Origin: Methylorubrum rhodesianum
GTDB lineage: Bacteria > Pseudomonadota > Alphaproteobacteria > Rhizobiales > Beijerinckiaceae
NCBI RefSeq assembly: GCF_014199985.1
Contig: NZ_JACHOS010000002.1
Coordinates: forward strand, 186,001-250,000
DNA: 64,000 bases
Direction: 5' to 3'
In this document: positions 1 to 8,642 of the stretch, piece by piece
Layout: the number at the start of each line of letters is the position of its first letter
How positions within the stretch are numbered: position 1 is the first letter of the stretch
Notes under the pieces: model-generated
Told to the model about the DNA's origin: nothing
The model's input: the letters and a program-made list of their open reading frames with translations, nothing else
The model's database searches: none
Made by a program: the position numbers and the translations under genes

Positions 1-842
1 AGGCGGCGGCGGACGAGGCCGCGCACCCGCATCGCCAGCACCTCGCCGTCGGCCTTCGACACCACGTCGTCGGCGCCCGCGGCGAAGGCGGCGACGAGCA
101 GACTCTTGTCCGGCTTGTCGCCGGCCATGCCGACGAGGGGAAAGGCGTTGCCGCCTCCCTCCGGCGCCATCATGCGGCGCTCGGCGATCTCGGTGCACAG
201 GGCGATGCCGTCATAGGCGCTGCCGACGAGGTCGAGGGTGACGCAGTCGAACCCGGCTCCGGGCTCGTCCAGGGCGGCCAGCGCCGCGGAGCGGTCGGCT
301 GCGGCGACGACGGTATGGCCCTCCTGGGTCAGCAGGCCGGTGAAAAAGGCGCGGTAGGTGGCGCTGCCATCGACGACGAGCACCCGGCCCCTGCGGAAGG
401 CGGCGCCCGACGGCCCTTCCGTCGCGCTGCTCTTGCGCTCGCGCAGCAGGGCGCGGATGCGCAGCACGAGCAGGTCGCGGTCGGCCGATTTCTCGACATA
501 GGCGTCGGCTCCGCTCTCGAAGCCGTGGCGCTCGCCGTTGCGGGCGCTGGTGAGCATCACCACCGGCAGCGCGCGCGTGCGCAGCGACAGGCGCATCTGC
601 CGGGTGAACTCGTCACCGTTCATGCCGGGCAGGTGGTGGTCGGCGACGACGAGATCGGGAAGATCGGTGTTGAGCAGGTCGAGAGCGGCTTCAGCGGTGG
701 CGCAGCGCTGCACGGCGAAGCCCTGTGCCTCGAGCTGCAGGCGCAGTTCGAGCGCCTGCGTCTCCGAATCCTCAACCAGCAGCAGCCGGTGGCCCGGCGG
801 GGTGGCGGGTGCTGCCGGAGAGGGCGCTGCGCTCGCGGTCAT
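1..842 (-). CDS. Tandem-receiver signalling protein, C-terminus beyond window
   Basis: This is the last visible gene of the chemosensory operon and runs off the left edge, so only about 280 N-terminal residues are seen. After a short Ala/Pro-rich leader there are two receiver domains. The first starts with LLLVEDSE and has its phosphoacceptor Asp in VVADHHLPGMNG; the second starts with VLVVDGSA, with an Asp in VTLDLVGSAYDG and a Lys in VVSKAD. The ATG overlaps the cheB stop as ATGA and has a GAGGAAG ribosome site, so translation is probably coupled. By position it should be the target that the CheA phosphorylates. In Wsp operons this place is held by the diguanylate cyclase WspR. Here the output domain (kinase, GGDEF or other) lies outside the window, so the effector is unknown. 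Confidence 0.85.
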   Translation of the reverse strand, partial: MTASAAPSPAAPATPPGHRLLLVEDSETQALELRLQLEAQGFAVQRCATAEAALDLLNTDLPDLVVADHHLPGMNGDEFTRQMRLSLRTRALPVVMLTSARNGERHGFESGADAYVEKSADRDLLVLRIRALLRERKSSATEGPSGAAFRRGRVLVVDGSATYRAFFTGLLTQEGHTVVAAADRSAALAALDEPGAGFDCVTLDLVGSAYDGIALCTEIAERRMMAPEGGGNAFPLVGMAGDKPDKSLLVAAFAAGADDVVSKADGEVLAMRVRGLVRRR

Positions 843-1924
843 GACGGCTTCCTCTGCGCGAGCCGCACCAGATGGGGCGCCACTTGATCGACGGGCAGAA
901 CACGAGCGGCCGCGTTGAGGCGCACCGCCGCGGCGGGCATCCCGTAGACGACGGCGCTGCTCTCGTGCTCCGCCACCGTGGCCGCACCGGCCTTGCGCAT
1001 GTCGAGCAGCCCCTGCGCGCCGTCCTCGCCCATGCCGGTGAGGAGTACGCCGATGCCCTGCGCGCCGGCCTGCCGGGCGACGGAGCGGAACAGCACCGTC
1101 GCCGCCGGGCGCTGGCCGCCGACCGGGGCCGCGTCGCTGACCCGCAGCGTGCCGTTCGGTCCAAATTCGAGATGGCGGTCGCCCGGCGCGACGTAGACGT
1201 GACCCGCCTGCATTACCTGCCCGTCGCGGGCGAGGTCGACCGAGAGCGGCACCACACCGTCGAGCCATTTCGCGAAGCCGTCCATGAAGGCCGCGCCCAT
1301 GTGCTGAACGAGCAGCACGGGAAGCGGGAAGTCCGCCGCGAGGCCGCCGATCACCTTGGCGAGCGCCGGCGGACCGCCGGTCGAGGCGGCGACCGCGAGC
1401 ACGGTCGGCGCGGCATCCGTGTCCGAGAGGAGCGGCAACTCGGGTGCGGGGGCGGTCTTGCGCGCGCTCCATTCCGCGCCGATCGGCCGGCGGCGGATCA
1501 CGGGGACGGCGGCCATGATGCGCAGCTGCGTGCAGATCTGACCGGCGACGGCCTCGTAGCCGTCGTTGGTGGTGGCCACCGGCTTCTCGACCACCGAGAG
1601 CGCGCCGGCTCTCAGCGCGTTCATCGAAATCTTGAGTGAGGAATCTTCGACCGAATCGGCGATCACCACGATCGGCGTCGGCCGGCTCGCCATGATCCGC
1701 CGCGTCGTCTCGAGCCCGTCGATGCCGGGCAGCCGGATGTCCATGGAGATCACGTCCGGCCGCACGGTCTCGATCGCCGCCAGTGCCGCCTCACCGGACT
1801 CGACCGCGCCGGCCAGTTCCAACCGCGGATCGCGGGCAATGATGTGGGTGAGGAGGATCCGCACCACGAGCGAATCCTCGACAACCAGAACGCGCACGCG
1901 CGGATTCTCTGCCCCTCCGTTCAC
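839..1924 (-). CDS. cheB: Chemotaxis response regulator protein-glutamate methylesterase CheB
   Basis: CheB removes methyl groups from, or deamidates, glutamates of the chemoreceptor when its receiver is phosphorylated by CheA. The 361-residue protein has an N-terminal receiver (LVVEDS near residue 15, phosphoacceptor D62 in SMDIRLPG) and a C-terminal methylesterase domain. The full catalytic set is visible: S181 in AASTGGP, H208 in VQHMG and D301 in TGMGEDGA. The start is a GTG that overlaps the cheA stop by four bases (GTGA), and its own stop overlaps the next gene as ATGA, so the three genes look translationally coupled. Its role would be adaptation of the MCP encoded in the same operon. 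The family assignment is secure; the WspF-like assignment rests on the context. Confidence 0.95.
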   Translation of the reverse strand: MNGGAENPRVRVLVVEDSLVVRILLTHIIARDPRLELAGAVESGEAALAAIETVRPDVISMDIRLPGIDGLETTRRIMASRPTPIVVIADSVEDSSLKISMNALRAGALSVVEKPVATTNDGYEAVAGQICTQLRIMAAVPVIRRRPIGAEWSARKTAPAPELPLLSDTDAAPTVLAVAASTGGPPALAKVIGGLAADFPLPVLLVQHMGAAFMDGFAKWLDGVVPLSVDLARDGQVMQAGHVYVAPGDRHLEFGPNGTLRVSDAAPVGGQRPAATVLFRSVARQAGAQGIGVLLTGMGEDGAQGLLDMRKAGAATVAEHESSAVVYGMPAAAVRLNAAARVLPVDQVAPHLVRLAQRKPS

Positions 1925-4167
1925 AGCAACTGACCGATGGTGTCCAGGAGTTCGCGCTGATCGAATTTCTGTTTGGTGAGATAGGCGTCGGCGCCGAGTT
2001 CCAACCCTCTCGCCACATCCTCCTCGTCGCCGCGCGACGTCATCAGCACGATGGGGAGACGGGCGAAATCCTCCTCGGCCCGCAGCGCCTCGACGAGTCC
2101 GAAACCGGTGAGGCGCGGCATCTCCACATCGGCGACCACGAGGTCGACCGGTTCGATGCGTGCTCGGAGACGGTCCAGCGCCTCCTGGCCGTCGACGCAG
2201 ACGATCACGCGGTAGCCCGCCGCTTCCAAGATGCTCTTCTCCAGGGTGCGGGTCGTGATCGAGTCGTCCACGACAAGAATCGTCGAACGTCGCTTTTCCG
2301 GGATCGTTCCGTTGCCGTCTTCCCCGCCTTTCGGCCGAGGCCGCACGGCGCGCGGGCCGGCACGTCCCAGCCGGTCGATCAATCCGTCGGGATCGAGGAC
2401 GAGGGCGGGCGTATCCGTGCCGAGGATCACCGTTCCGGTCACCAGGGCGGGATCGCTGCCGATCGGCGGCGCCGGCAGGACGAGCAGCGTGCGCACGTCC
2501 TCCAGGCGGTCGACGGCGAGCAGACAGCGTCCGCGGGTTCCGCGCAGACGCACCGCCGGGATCGTCGCCCCCTCGGCGCGGCCGGATCCGAGGCCGAGCA
2601 GGTCGCCGAGCTCGGCGACGGGCAGCGTCACCGTCTCGCCGCCTTCCGCCACCTGGGCGACCGGGCGGCCCGCGACGGTGGACAGCGACGCGGGCTCCAA
2701 GCGCATGAGCGCTTCGGCGGCTCCGCTCGGCAGGGCGAAGCGGTTGCCGCCGGCCGCGACGATCAGCACCGGCCGCCGCGCCGCGGAGAGCGGAAGCGTG
2801 AAGATGAGCGAGGTGCCGTACGGCTGACGGCGGGCGAGCTGCACCTGCCCGTGCAGGGAGCGCGCGACCTCGGCCACCACCGACAGGCCCATGCCGCGGC
2901 CGGATAGGGCATCGACAGCCTCGGCGGTGGAGAAGCCCGGCTCGAACGGAAGGGCCAGCAGCGCCTCTTCTTCCAAGCTCTCACCCGGCGCAATCAGTCC
3001 GCGTTCCCGGCCTGTCGCCTCGATCGCCGTCAGGTCCGGTCCTCGCCCGTCGTCGTGGATGCCGAGCACGAGCCGGCTGCCCTGGGCCTCCACTGTGAGG
3101 GTGATCGAGAGGGAGGCGGGCTTGCCGTGTCGCTGGCGGATCTCCGGGCTCTCGGCGCCGTGACTCAGCGCGTTGCGCAGGGCGTGCAGCACCGGGTCCT
3201 TGAGCGCCTGCAGCATCGCCCGGTCCACCGGCACGTCGAGCCCGCGCGTGGTGACGTCCACCTCCTGCCCATCGGCGCGCGCCATGTCGCGCACGGCCCG
3301 GGCGAGGCCGCCGAACACGGTCTCGGCAGGAACCAGCGCCAGACGCTCCGACTCTTCGCGCAGGCGGCGCGCGGCCGTTTCGACGGACAGGACGACCGCC
3401 TTGTGTCCCTGCGCGAGGTCGGCGGCTTCACGGGACAGGGCCGCCAAACCGGTTTCGATCTCGGCGAGCGCCTGGCGCAGCGCGGCCGTCTCCGATGTCT
3501 CCGCTCCGACGGAAGACGTGTCCGTCACGCGGCGCGCGGTCTCGGTGCGCCGTCGGAGCGCGATCGCGTTCGCCGAAAGACGCGCGATGCGCTCGGAGAT
3601 CGTCCCCTGCCCCGGAAGGACGGCCCAGAGGCCGTGGCTCGCCCGCGACAGCGACTCCACCGCCGCGGCGGGGATGCGCAGAACGGCCTGTGCAGGCTCA
3701 TTGGATGGCTCGGCCGTCGTCGGCACGGAGGGCGGTGGGACCGAAGCGGTCGCGGCCGGGGCGGATGCCATTGAGACCGCGGCCGGCGTCGAATCGCGCG
3801 GCGCGTCGGGATCGAGGCAGGCATTCAGCGCCGCCAGCGCGTCCTCGGGCATGCGGGCCTGCCCGCTCGCGCTCGCGGCCACGTAGGCCTCGATCCGGTC
3901 GAGGGCGAGATGGGTGGCGGCCCGCGCCGCGCGGTCGAGCGGGCGCTGGCCGGCGCTGATGCGCTCGAACAGGGTTTCGAGCTGGTGCGACACCGCCTCC
4001 ACCGGGGGCAGGTCCACGGCGCGGGCGGCGCCCTTCAGACTATGGGCTCGGCGGAACACGTCGTGCCAATCGACCGGGCCCTCGGCGGCAAGCGCGGCAC
4101 GGATCGCGTCGAGATGCTCGCGATGCTCGATCTCGAAGGCGGCGAGGAGTTGCTGGCGGATGTCCAT
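1921..4167 (-). CDS. cheA: Hybrid chemotaxis histidine kinase CheA with C-terminal receiver
   Basis: This 748-residue kinase couples the MCP/CheW array to the response regulators. In order it has an N-terminal HPt domain with the phosphorylated histidine H42 in RAHSLKGAAR, a low-complexity Ala/Pro linker, an ATPase with the N-box HALRNALSHG and G-box GRGMGLSVV, a CheW-like domain near residues 470-600, and a C-terminal receiver from about residue 625 (TILVVDDSITT, Asp in VADVEMPRLTG). No P2 domain for docking CheY or CheB is evident. A CheA fused to a receiver is typical of non-flagellar systems such as WspE and FrzE. The gene lies 24 bases after the MCP gene and overlaps cheB. The receiver may act as a phosphate sink or as a second output. 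Confidence 0.93.
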   Translation of the reverse strand: MDIRQQLLAAFEIEHREHLDAIRAALAAEGPVDWHDVFRRAHSLKGAARAVDLPPVEAVSHQLETLFERISAGQRPLDRAARAATHLALDRIEAYVAASASGQARMPEDALAALNACLDPDAPRDSTPAAVSMASAPAATASVPPPSVPTTAEPSNEPAQAVLRIPAAAVESLSRASHGLWAVLPGQGTISERIARLSANAIALRRRTETARRVTDTSSVGAETSETAALRQALAEIETGLAALSREAADLAQGHKAVVLSVETAARRLREESERLALVPAETVFGGLARAVRDMARADGQEVDVTTRGLDVPVDRAMLQALKDPVLHALRNALSHGAESPEIRQRHGKPASLSITLTVEAQGSRLVLGIHDDGRGPDLTAIEATGRERGLIAPGESLEEEALLALPFEPGFSTAEAVDALSGRGMGLSVVAEVARSLHGQVQLARRQPYGTSLIFTLPLSAARRPVLIVAAGGNRFALPSGAAEALMRLEPASLSTVAGRPVAQVAEGGETVTLPVAELGDLLGLGSGRAEGATIPAVRLRGTRGRCLLAVDRLEDVRTLLVLPAPPIGSDPALVTGTVILGTDTPALVLDPDGLIDRLGRAGPRAVRPRPKGGEDGNGTIPEKRRSTILVVDDSITTRTLEKSILEAAGYRVIVCVDGQEALDRLRARIEPVDLVVADVEMPRLTGFGLVEALRAEEDFARLPIVLMTSRGDEEDVARGLELGADAYLTKQKFDQRELLDTIGQLL

Positions 4168-4191
4168 GCGGCAGGAGGCTCGGCCGGACCG

Positions 4192-5880
4192 CTACAGCCG
4201 GTAGCGCTCGGCCAGCGCCATCAGTCCCTGCGCCAGCTCCGTGAGATTGGCCGAGGCGGTCTCGACCTCTCGGGTGCCGGCGGCGGTCTGCTGGCTCGCC
4301 TGCCGGATGTTCTGCAGCGCGCCCATCACCTGCTCGATGCCGAGCTGCTGCTGGTTGGTCGAGGCCACGATCTGCTGGAAGGTCTGCACGCCTTCCTCTA
4401 CCCGCGCAGCCATCTCCTCGATGGTGCGGACGGTGGAGTCCGTGCGGTTCTTGCCGGCTGCGGCGCGCTTCACCGCCTCCTCGGTCAGCATCACCGAGGC
4501 GTTGATGCCGCGCTGGATCTCACCGAGGATGCCCCGCACCTGCGCCGTCGCTCCCTTGGCCTGATCGGCGAGCAGCTTCATCTCGGAGGCGACGATGGCG
4601 AAGCTGCGCCCGCTCTCGCCCGCCGCCGCCGCTTCGATGGCGGCGTTGAGAGCCAGCAGGTGGGTGCGCTCGGAGATGTCGTTGACGGTGACGATGATCT
4701 CGCCGATCGCCTGTGTCTTCTCGCTGAGCGCGACGATGTTGCCGGCGACCGCCTCGCCCTGCTCGCGAATCGATTCCATCGCTTTGGCGGTGTCGGTGGC
4801 GGCGCGCAGTCCAGAGCGCGCGGTCTGCGCCGCGGCCTGCGCGGTGGCGATGACCTCCGTCGCCCGCTTCGAGATCTGAGCACCCGAATGGGTGATCTCG
4901 TCGACGGTCGCTGCGGTCTCCTGCACAGCGGCGAACTGTTCCTCGACGCTCGCGGCCTGCTCCTGGGCCGAGGCGCGGATCTCGGCGGCGGCGGCGTTGA
5001 GATCGGCGGTCGCGGCGCGGTTGGTGCGGGCGAGGTCGGACAGGCCGGCCACCATGCGGTTCAGCGTGTCGCCGAGCCGCCCGATCTCGTCGTTGCCGGT
5101 GCGGCCAAGCCGCCCGGTCAGGTCGCCCTCGCCGATCTGCGCGACGAAGCGCATCACGTCCTCCAGCGGGCGTACCACCGCGCGGCTGATCAGCACCGTG
5201 ACCAGGATGGAGAGCAGGATCGAGGCGGCGACCGTGATCGCGACGGAGAGGATGCTGTTGCGGTAGATCTCGCCGACGCTGCGCTGACCGGCGCCGATGA
5301 CTCCGTCGAGGGCCGTGCGCGCGTTGGCGATGCTGCGCAGCAGCCCGTCGTGCAGTCGATTGACCTCGTCGTTCTTGCCCTCGACGGCCGCGATGTCGCG
5401 GGAATCGACCGCGCGCAGTTGCTGGTCGCTCGCATTGCGGACCTGCCGGAAGGCTTCGGCGGTCTCGGACATGACGGCGCCGAGGCGGCCCCAGGCCGCG
5501 ACGCGCTCCGCCGAGAGCGCCCCCGACTGATAATCCTTCACCTCTCCGGCGATGGTGCTGAGAAGCCGGTCCAACTCCGACACGTTCTGGCGCCAGCTTC
5601 CCAGAAAGTCGTCCGACCGGGCCGATGGCGACGTCGTGTTGCCCTGCGTCAGCAGGGCGATCACCGCGTTGCGCCGGACGAGCCCCATGTTGCGCGCGAC
5701 GTTGCCGAGATCGTCGAGTTGGCGCAGCACGCCGACGTCGCGGGTCACGATCAGGTCGGTCATGTCGCGCACGCTGCCGATCTGACGCAGGGCGTAGGCA
5801 CCGAGGGCCGCCACGATCAGGCTGGCCGCCACGAAGCCGAGGAGAATGCGTTTTCCGATCGAGAGCGACACGGGCGACAT
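4192..5880 (-). CDS. Methyl-accepting chemotaxis protein, two-TM type
   Basis: This is a 562-residue membrane receptor. A first transmembrane helix lies near residues 8-30, followed by a periplasmic segment of about 170 residues that resembles four-helix-bundle sensor domains. A second transmembrane helix lies near residues 205-230, then a HAMP domain (RPLEDVMRFV) and the long cytoplasmic coiled coil. The hairpin tip that binds CheA and CheW is recognisable as SERTHLLALNAAIEAA. The protein ends in RYRL, with no C-terminal pentapeptide for CheR tethering. It is the only receptor in the operon and therefore the likely input. Its size and place match WspA (about 540 residues), a surface-contact receptor, but the ligand or stimulus cannot be read from the sequence. 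Confidence 0.93.
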   Translation of the reverse strand: MSPVSLSIGKRILLGFVAASLIVAALGAYALRQIGSVRDMTDLIVTRDVGVLRQLDDLGNVARNMGLVRRNAVIALLTQGNTTSPSARSDDFLGSWRQNVSELDRLLSTIAGEVKDYQSGALSAERVAAWGRLGAVMSETAEAFRQVRNASDQQLRAVDSRDIAAVEGKNDEVNRLHDGLLRSIANARTALDGVIGAGQRSVGEIYRNSILSVAITVAASILLSILVTVLISRAVVRPLEDVMRFVAQIGEGDLTGRLGRTGNDEIGRLGDTLNRMVAGLSDLARTNRAATADLNAAAAEIRASAQEQAASVEEQFAAVQETAATVDEITHSGAQISKRATEVIATAQAAAQTARSGLRAATDTAKAMESIREQGEAVAGNIVALSEKTQAIGEIIVTVNDISERTHLLALNAAIEAAAAGESGRSFAIVASEMKLLADQAKGATAQVRGILGEIQRGINASVMLTEEAVKRAAAGKNRTDSTVRTIEEMAARVEEGVQTFQQIVASTNQQQLGIEQVMGALQNIRQASQQTAAGTREVETASANLTELAQGLMALAERYRL

Positions 5881-5922
5881 GGCTCCGGCAGGCGGTGCGG
5901 GGAGAATTCGAGACCCGGAAGG

Positions 5923-6504
5923 TCAGGTCGAGAAGTGGGCGAGCAGGGCCGGCAGATCGACGAGGGAGAATCCCTCGTGGATGTCGCCCGTCCTGTCCGA
6001 GCCGGGCGGTGCATAGCCCGAAAGCGGGCCGCGTCCCAGACCTTCCGGTTGGTTGGCAGGTTGGTTGGCCGGTCGCGTCAGCGCCACGTCGATCCGGGCA
6101 ATGCCGAGCACGCGGTCGACCGCGAGGGCGATCGGCGGCTCCTGCGCGCGGAGGCGCACGACATGGCCCCCGTCCTGCCCCACGTCGTCTTTTCCGGCAC
6201 GGTCGAGTCCGAGACAGGCTGCAAGGTCGAGCACGCTGACGATCGCGCCCGCGACGGCCGTGATACCCTTGAGCGCGGGCGGCGCACCGGGCAGGCCGGT
6301 GCAGGTCGGCTCGGGCGTGACGCCCGCGACCGCCGCGAGCGGCAGACCGTAACGCTCCGCCCCGCAGGCACACACGAGGTAGGCCACGGTCTCGACCGCT
6401 TCCTCGCGCTCCGCCCCGCGCGCGGCCAGCGCGGCGGCGCGCGCGTCGAGCAGCGCGGCGTGACGCGCCTTCGGGTCGGCTCCGGCGGTCAAACCGATCT
6501 TCAT
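5923..6504 (-). CDS. cheW: CheW-like scaffold protein, 193 aa
   Basis: This is a CheW adaptor that links the receptor to CheA. The frame is open much further upstream, but the supported start is the ATG at 6504, whose last bases overlap the cheR stop (ATGA). From there the CheW fold begins near residue 40 with TVAYLVCACGAERYGLPL and continues through PPALKGITAVAGAIVSVLDL, a hallmark of the family. A basic N-terminal helix precedes the fold. Near the C-terminus a 12-base direct repeat encodes NQPANQPE, followed by a Gly/Pro-rich loop not usual in CheW. The stop lies 42 bases before the MCP start. This is one of two CheW genes in the operon, again as in wsp clusters. Confidence 0.88.
   Translation of the reverse strand: MKIGLTAGADPKARHAALLDARAAALAARGAEREEAVETVAYLVCACGAERYGLPLAAVAGVTPEPTCTGLPGAPPALKGITAVAGAIVSVLDLAACLGLDRAGKDDVGQDGGHVVRLRAQEPPIALAVDRVLGIARIDVALTRPANQPANQPEGLGRGPLSGYAPPGSDRTGDIHEGFSLVDLPALLAHFST
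6047..6070. repeat. Two tandem copies of a 12-base repeat inside cheW
   Basis: The plus strand reads GGTTGGTTGGCA followed by GGTTGGTTGGCC, two 12-base copies differing at the last base. On the coding strand they give the repeated NQPA/NQPE in the C-terminal loop of CheW. Because the unit is a multiple of three, a change in copy number by slippage would lengthen or shorten the loop without a frameshift. Confidence 0.75.
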
Positions 6505-7994
6505 GCGTCGCTGACCGTGATACCGGCCAGGACGCGGCGTGCGCTCTCGGCCAAGCGTGCGGCGCTCACTCCGTCTCCCTCCGGCAGGATCGTCTCGGGT
6601 GGCAGTCCTTGCGCGAGGCGGAGCGCGTTGTCGAGGGCGCGGGCGGCCTCGCCGCGTCGTCCGCCGCGGGAGAGCAGCAGCCCGAGCTGAAAATGCGCCA
6701 TGATGAAGCCGCGGTCGAGGAACAGCGCCCCCCGAAGAGCCCGTTCGGCCTCCCGCTCCCGCCCGAGATCGAGCGCGAGCAGACCCTCGTAGTAGCGCAG
6801 GGCCGGATCGGTGGCGTAGCCGTCGATCTCCTCGTGCAGCCGGCGCCATGCCCGCGCCGTCTCGCCGGCATCGGCCAGCACGCGGATCTCGGCCAGGAGA
6901 TCGCCCGGCGAGAGCGGATGATCCGTCGCGGGTGCGGCCGGGAACGGGACCGGCTCCGGCGGGGCGGCCGGCCGAGGATCCGGCATCGCCGCGAGCCATT
7001 GTTCCAGAGGCTCATCCGAGATCGGTTCCGCCGGCGGAGCGAGCGGGATCGGTGCGGCATCGGGGATCGCGGGTATGAGAACCGGCGGCGGCTCGATCGT
7101 CGGCGTATCGCTCGGGCGATAGGCGACCGTTCCCGGCAAGGCGACGGGCTGCAGCCATTGTGAGAAGGTGGGGTTGGGCTCGGCATGGCCGATCAGAAGC
7201 CAGCCCTGCGGGTTGAGTCGCTCACCCAGGGCCCGCACGATGCGGTTGACGTGATCGGCACTGAAATAGATCAGGACGTTGCGGCAGAGGATGAGATCGA
7301 AGCTCGCGGGCGCCCGATCACTCCCGTCGATCAGGCTCAGCAGGTTCTGCCGCTCGAAGCGCACCATGCGGCGGAAGGCCGGCCGGAGGGCGTAGCCGCC
7401 ATGCGGCAGCCCCGGCCGGGCGGGCGTGCGGCGGAACCAGCGGGCGCGCTCCTCCGTATCCAGGGTGCGCAGGGCCCAAGGTCCGAATTCCGCTTCGCGA
7501 GCGGTGGCGAGCGCCGCCGCGCTGAGATCGGTACCGAGGATCGTCACGGTCCAGTCGGCGAGCGCCTCGCCGAGCAGTTCGTGGATGAGGATGGCGATGG
7601 AGTAGGGCTCCGCCCCCGTCGAGCATCCGGCGCTCCAGATCCGCAGCCGCCGCGTCTCGCGGCGCGCCTCGATCAGCTCCGGCAGGATCGTCCCGCGCAG
7701 CGCCGTGAACTGTTCCGCGTAGCGGAAGAAGAAGGTCTCGCCGATGGTGATCTCGGCCTCGAGCGCGGCCCATTCCTCCCGGCCGGCGGCGCCTTCGAGC
7801 AGGTTGAGATAGGCGGCGCAGTCGGACAGGCCGCGCACACGCATGCATTTGCGCAGCCGGTCGTAGAGCAGATCATCCTTGTCTTCGTAGTAATTGTGCC
7901 CAGTACGGGCGATGACCCGTGCTTTGAGAGTGGGAAAGACCGGGTCGTCGGGCGCGCCCGCAGCGCGCCGCGCCCGTTCCATGGGGACCGTCAC
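6501..7994 (-). CDS. cheR: CheR-type MCP methyltransferase with C-terminal TPR region
   Basis: This 497-residue protein methylates receptor glutamates using S-adenosylmethionine. The N-terminal CheR helical domain (about residues 20-100) is followed by the Rossmann methyltransferase domain with the SAM motif WSAGCSTGAEPYS near residues 120-132 and LCRNVLIYF near 236-244. A Pro/Ala-rich linker of about 90 residues leads to tetratricopeptide-like helices near residues 400-480 (ALRYYEGLLALDLG, AHFQLGLLL). CheR fused to TPRs is the WspC/FrzF architecture and suits an operon whose MCP lacks a tethering pentapeptide. The chosen start is a GTG at 7994 with a GAGG-like site; an ATG at 7982 is an alternative. 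It lies 11 bases after the upstream cheW and overlaps the next one. Confidence 0.92.
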   Translation of the reverse strand: MTVPMERARRAAGAPDDPVFPTLKARVIARTGHNYYEDKDDLLYDRLRKCMRVRGLSDCAAYLNLLEGAAGREEWAALEAEITIGETFFFRYAEQFTALRGTILPELIEARRETRRLRIWSAGCSTGAEPYSIAILIHELLGEALADWTVTILGTDLSAAALATAREAEFGPWALRTLDTEERARWFRRTPARPGLPHGGYALRPAFRRMVRFERQNLLSLIDGSDRAPASFDLILCRNVLIYFSADHVNRIVRALGERLNPQGWLLIGHAEPNPTFSQWLQPVALPGTVAYRPSDTPTIEPPPVLIPAIPDAAPIPLAPPAEPISDEPLEQWLAAMPDPRPAAPPEPVPFPAAPATDHPLSPGDLLAEIRVLADAGETARAWRRLHEEIDGYATDPALRYYEGLLALDLGREREAERALRGALFLDRGFIMAHFQLGLLLSRGGRRGEAARALDNALRLAQGLPPETILPEGDGVSAARLAESARRVLAGITVSDA

Positions 7995-8005
7995 GACGGG
8001 GGGCC

Positions 8006-8503
8006 TCAGACGGGACGCGCCTCATCGGGCTCGAACCGGGCGAGCCGCGTCGTCGCCTGCCGGGTCAGCGCATCGAGCCGGGTACGCTCTTCGAGGGTGA
8101 GGATCCGGTCGAGCGAGAGGAGATGCACGAGCCGGTCCGCCCAGGCGAACTCGCCGACGACGCAGCCGTTCAGGCTGCGGGCGGCCTCGACCGGCCGCAG
8201 CGCGTCCATGTCGACCTGGACGAGATCGAGCGCCCGATCGACGAGGAAGGCGACAGCGCCCTGCCGTGCCAGCAGGACATGCCGGTACGGATCGTCGCCG
8301 GCCGCGGCGCGGAGTTCGAACAGCGCCGCGAGATCGACGACGGGCAGCGGCTCACCGGCCAGGTTCAGGAAACCGGCGAGCGGTCCGCCCGCGGCCGGCG
8401 GCGCGTGCAGGCGCGGCAACGGGAGGATCTCACGAATCTCGCCGCGCGGCAGCGCGCAGATCGTTCCGGCAATATCCAGAAGAAGGGTGGGCAAACCCGC
8501 CAT
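8006..8503 (-). CDS. cheW: CheW-like scaffold protein, 165 aa, first gene of the operon
   Basis: This is a compact CheW-domain protein and the first gene of the chemosensory operon. The fold starts almost at the N-terminus (LLLDIAGTICALPRGEI). The second conserved segment, GPLAGFLNLAGEPLPVVDLAALF, corresponds to the CheW motif G-x-IN-x-RG-x-x-x-PV-x-DL with the usual INLRG replaced by LNLAG. The start is an ATG with a clear GAGGA ribosome site. An Arg-rich tail of about 30 residues ends the protein. With the second cheW it would give two adaptors for one receptor, one perhaps binding CheA and the other the CheR-TPR side, as proposed for Wsp; that division of labour is inference. Confidence 0.9.
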   Translation of the reverse strand: MAGLPTLLLDIAGTICALPRGEIREILPLPRLHAPPAAGGPLAGFLNLAGEPLPVVDLAALFELRAAAGDDPYRHVLLARQGAVAFLVDRALDLVQVDMDALRPVEAARSLNGCVVGEFAWADRLVHLLSLDRILTLEERTRLDALTRQATTRLARFEPDEARPV

Positions 8504-8642
8504 CGCATGTCCTCGGGGCGGCTCGCCGCCTTGAGCGGATGGAGGATCCGCCCGTCGTCTCGATCATGCGATTGACGCTCGCCGAAGGCAAAGGTTTCAC
8601 GACCGACCGATTCGGCCGGCCGGTGCGGCGGCGAGCGTCGGA

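Noticed and set aside
3910-6690. A 926-codon open frame antisense to the cheA, MCP and cheW genes
   Set aside because: It overlaps well-supported genes, is rich in Arg/Gly/His without domain motifs, and is the kind of frame that high GC leaves open by chance.
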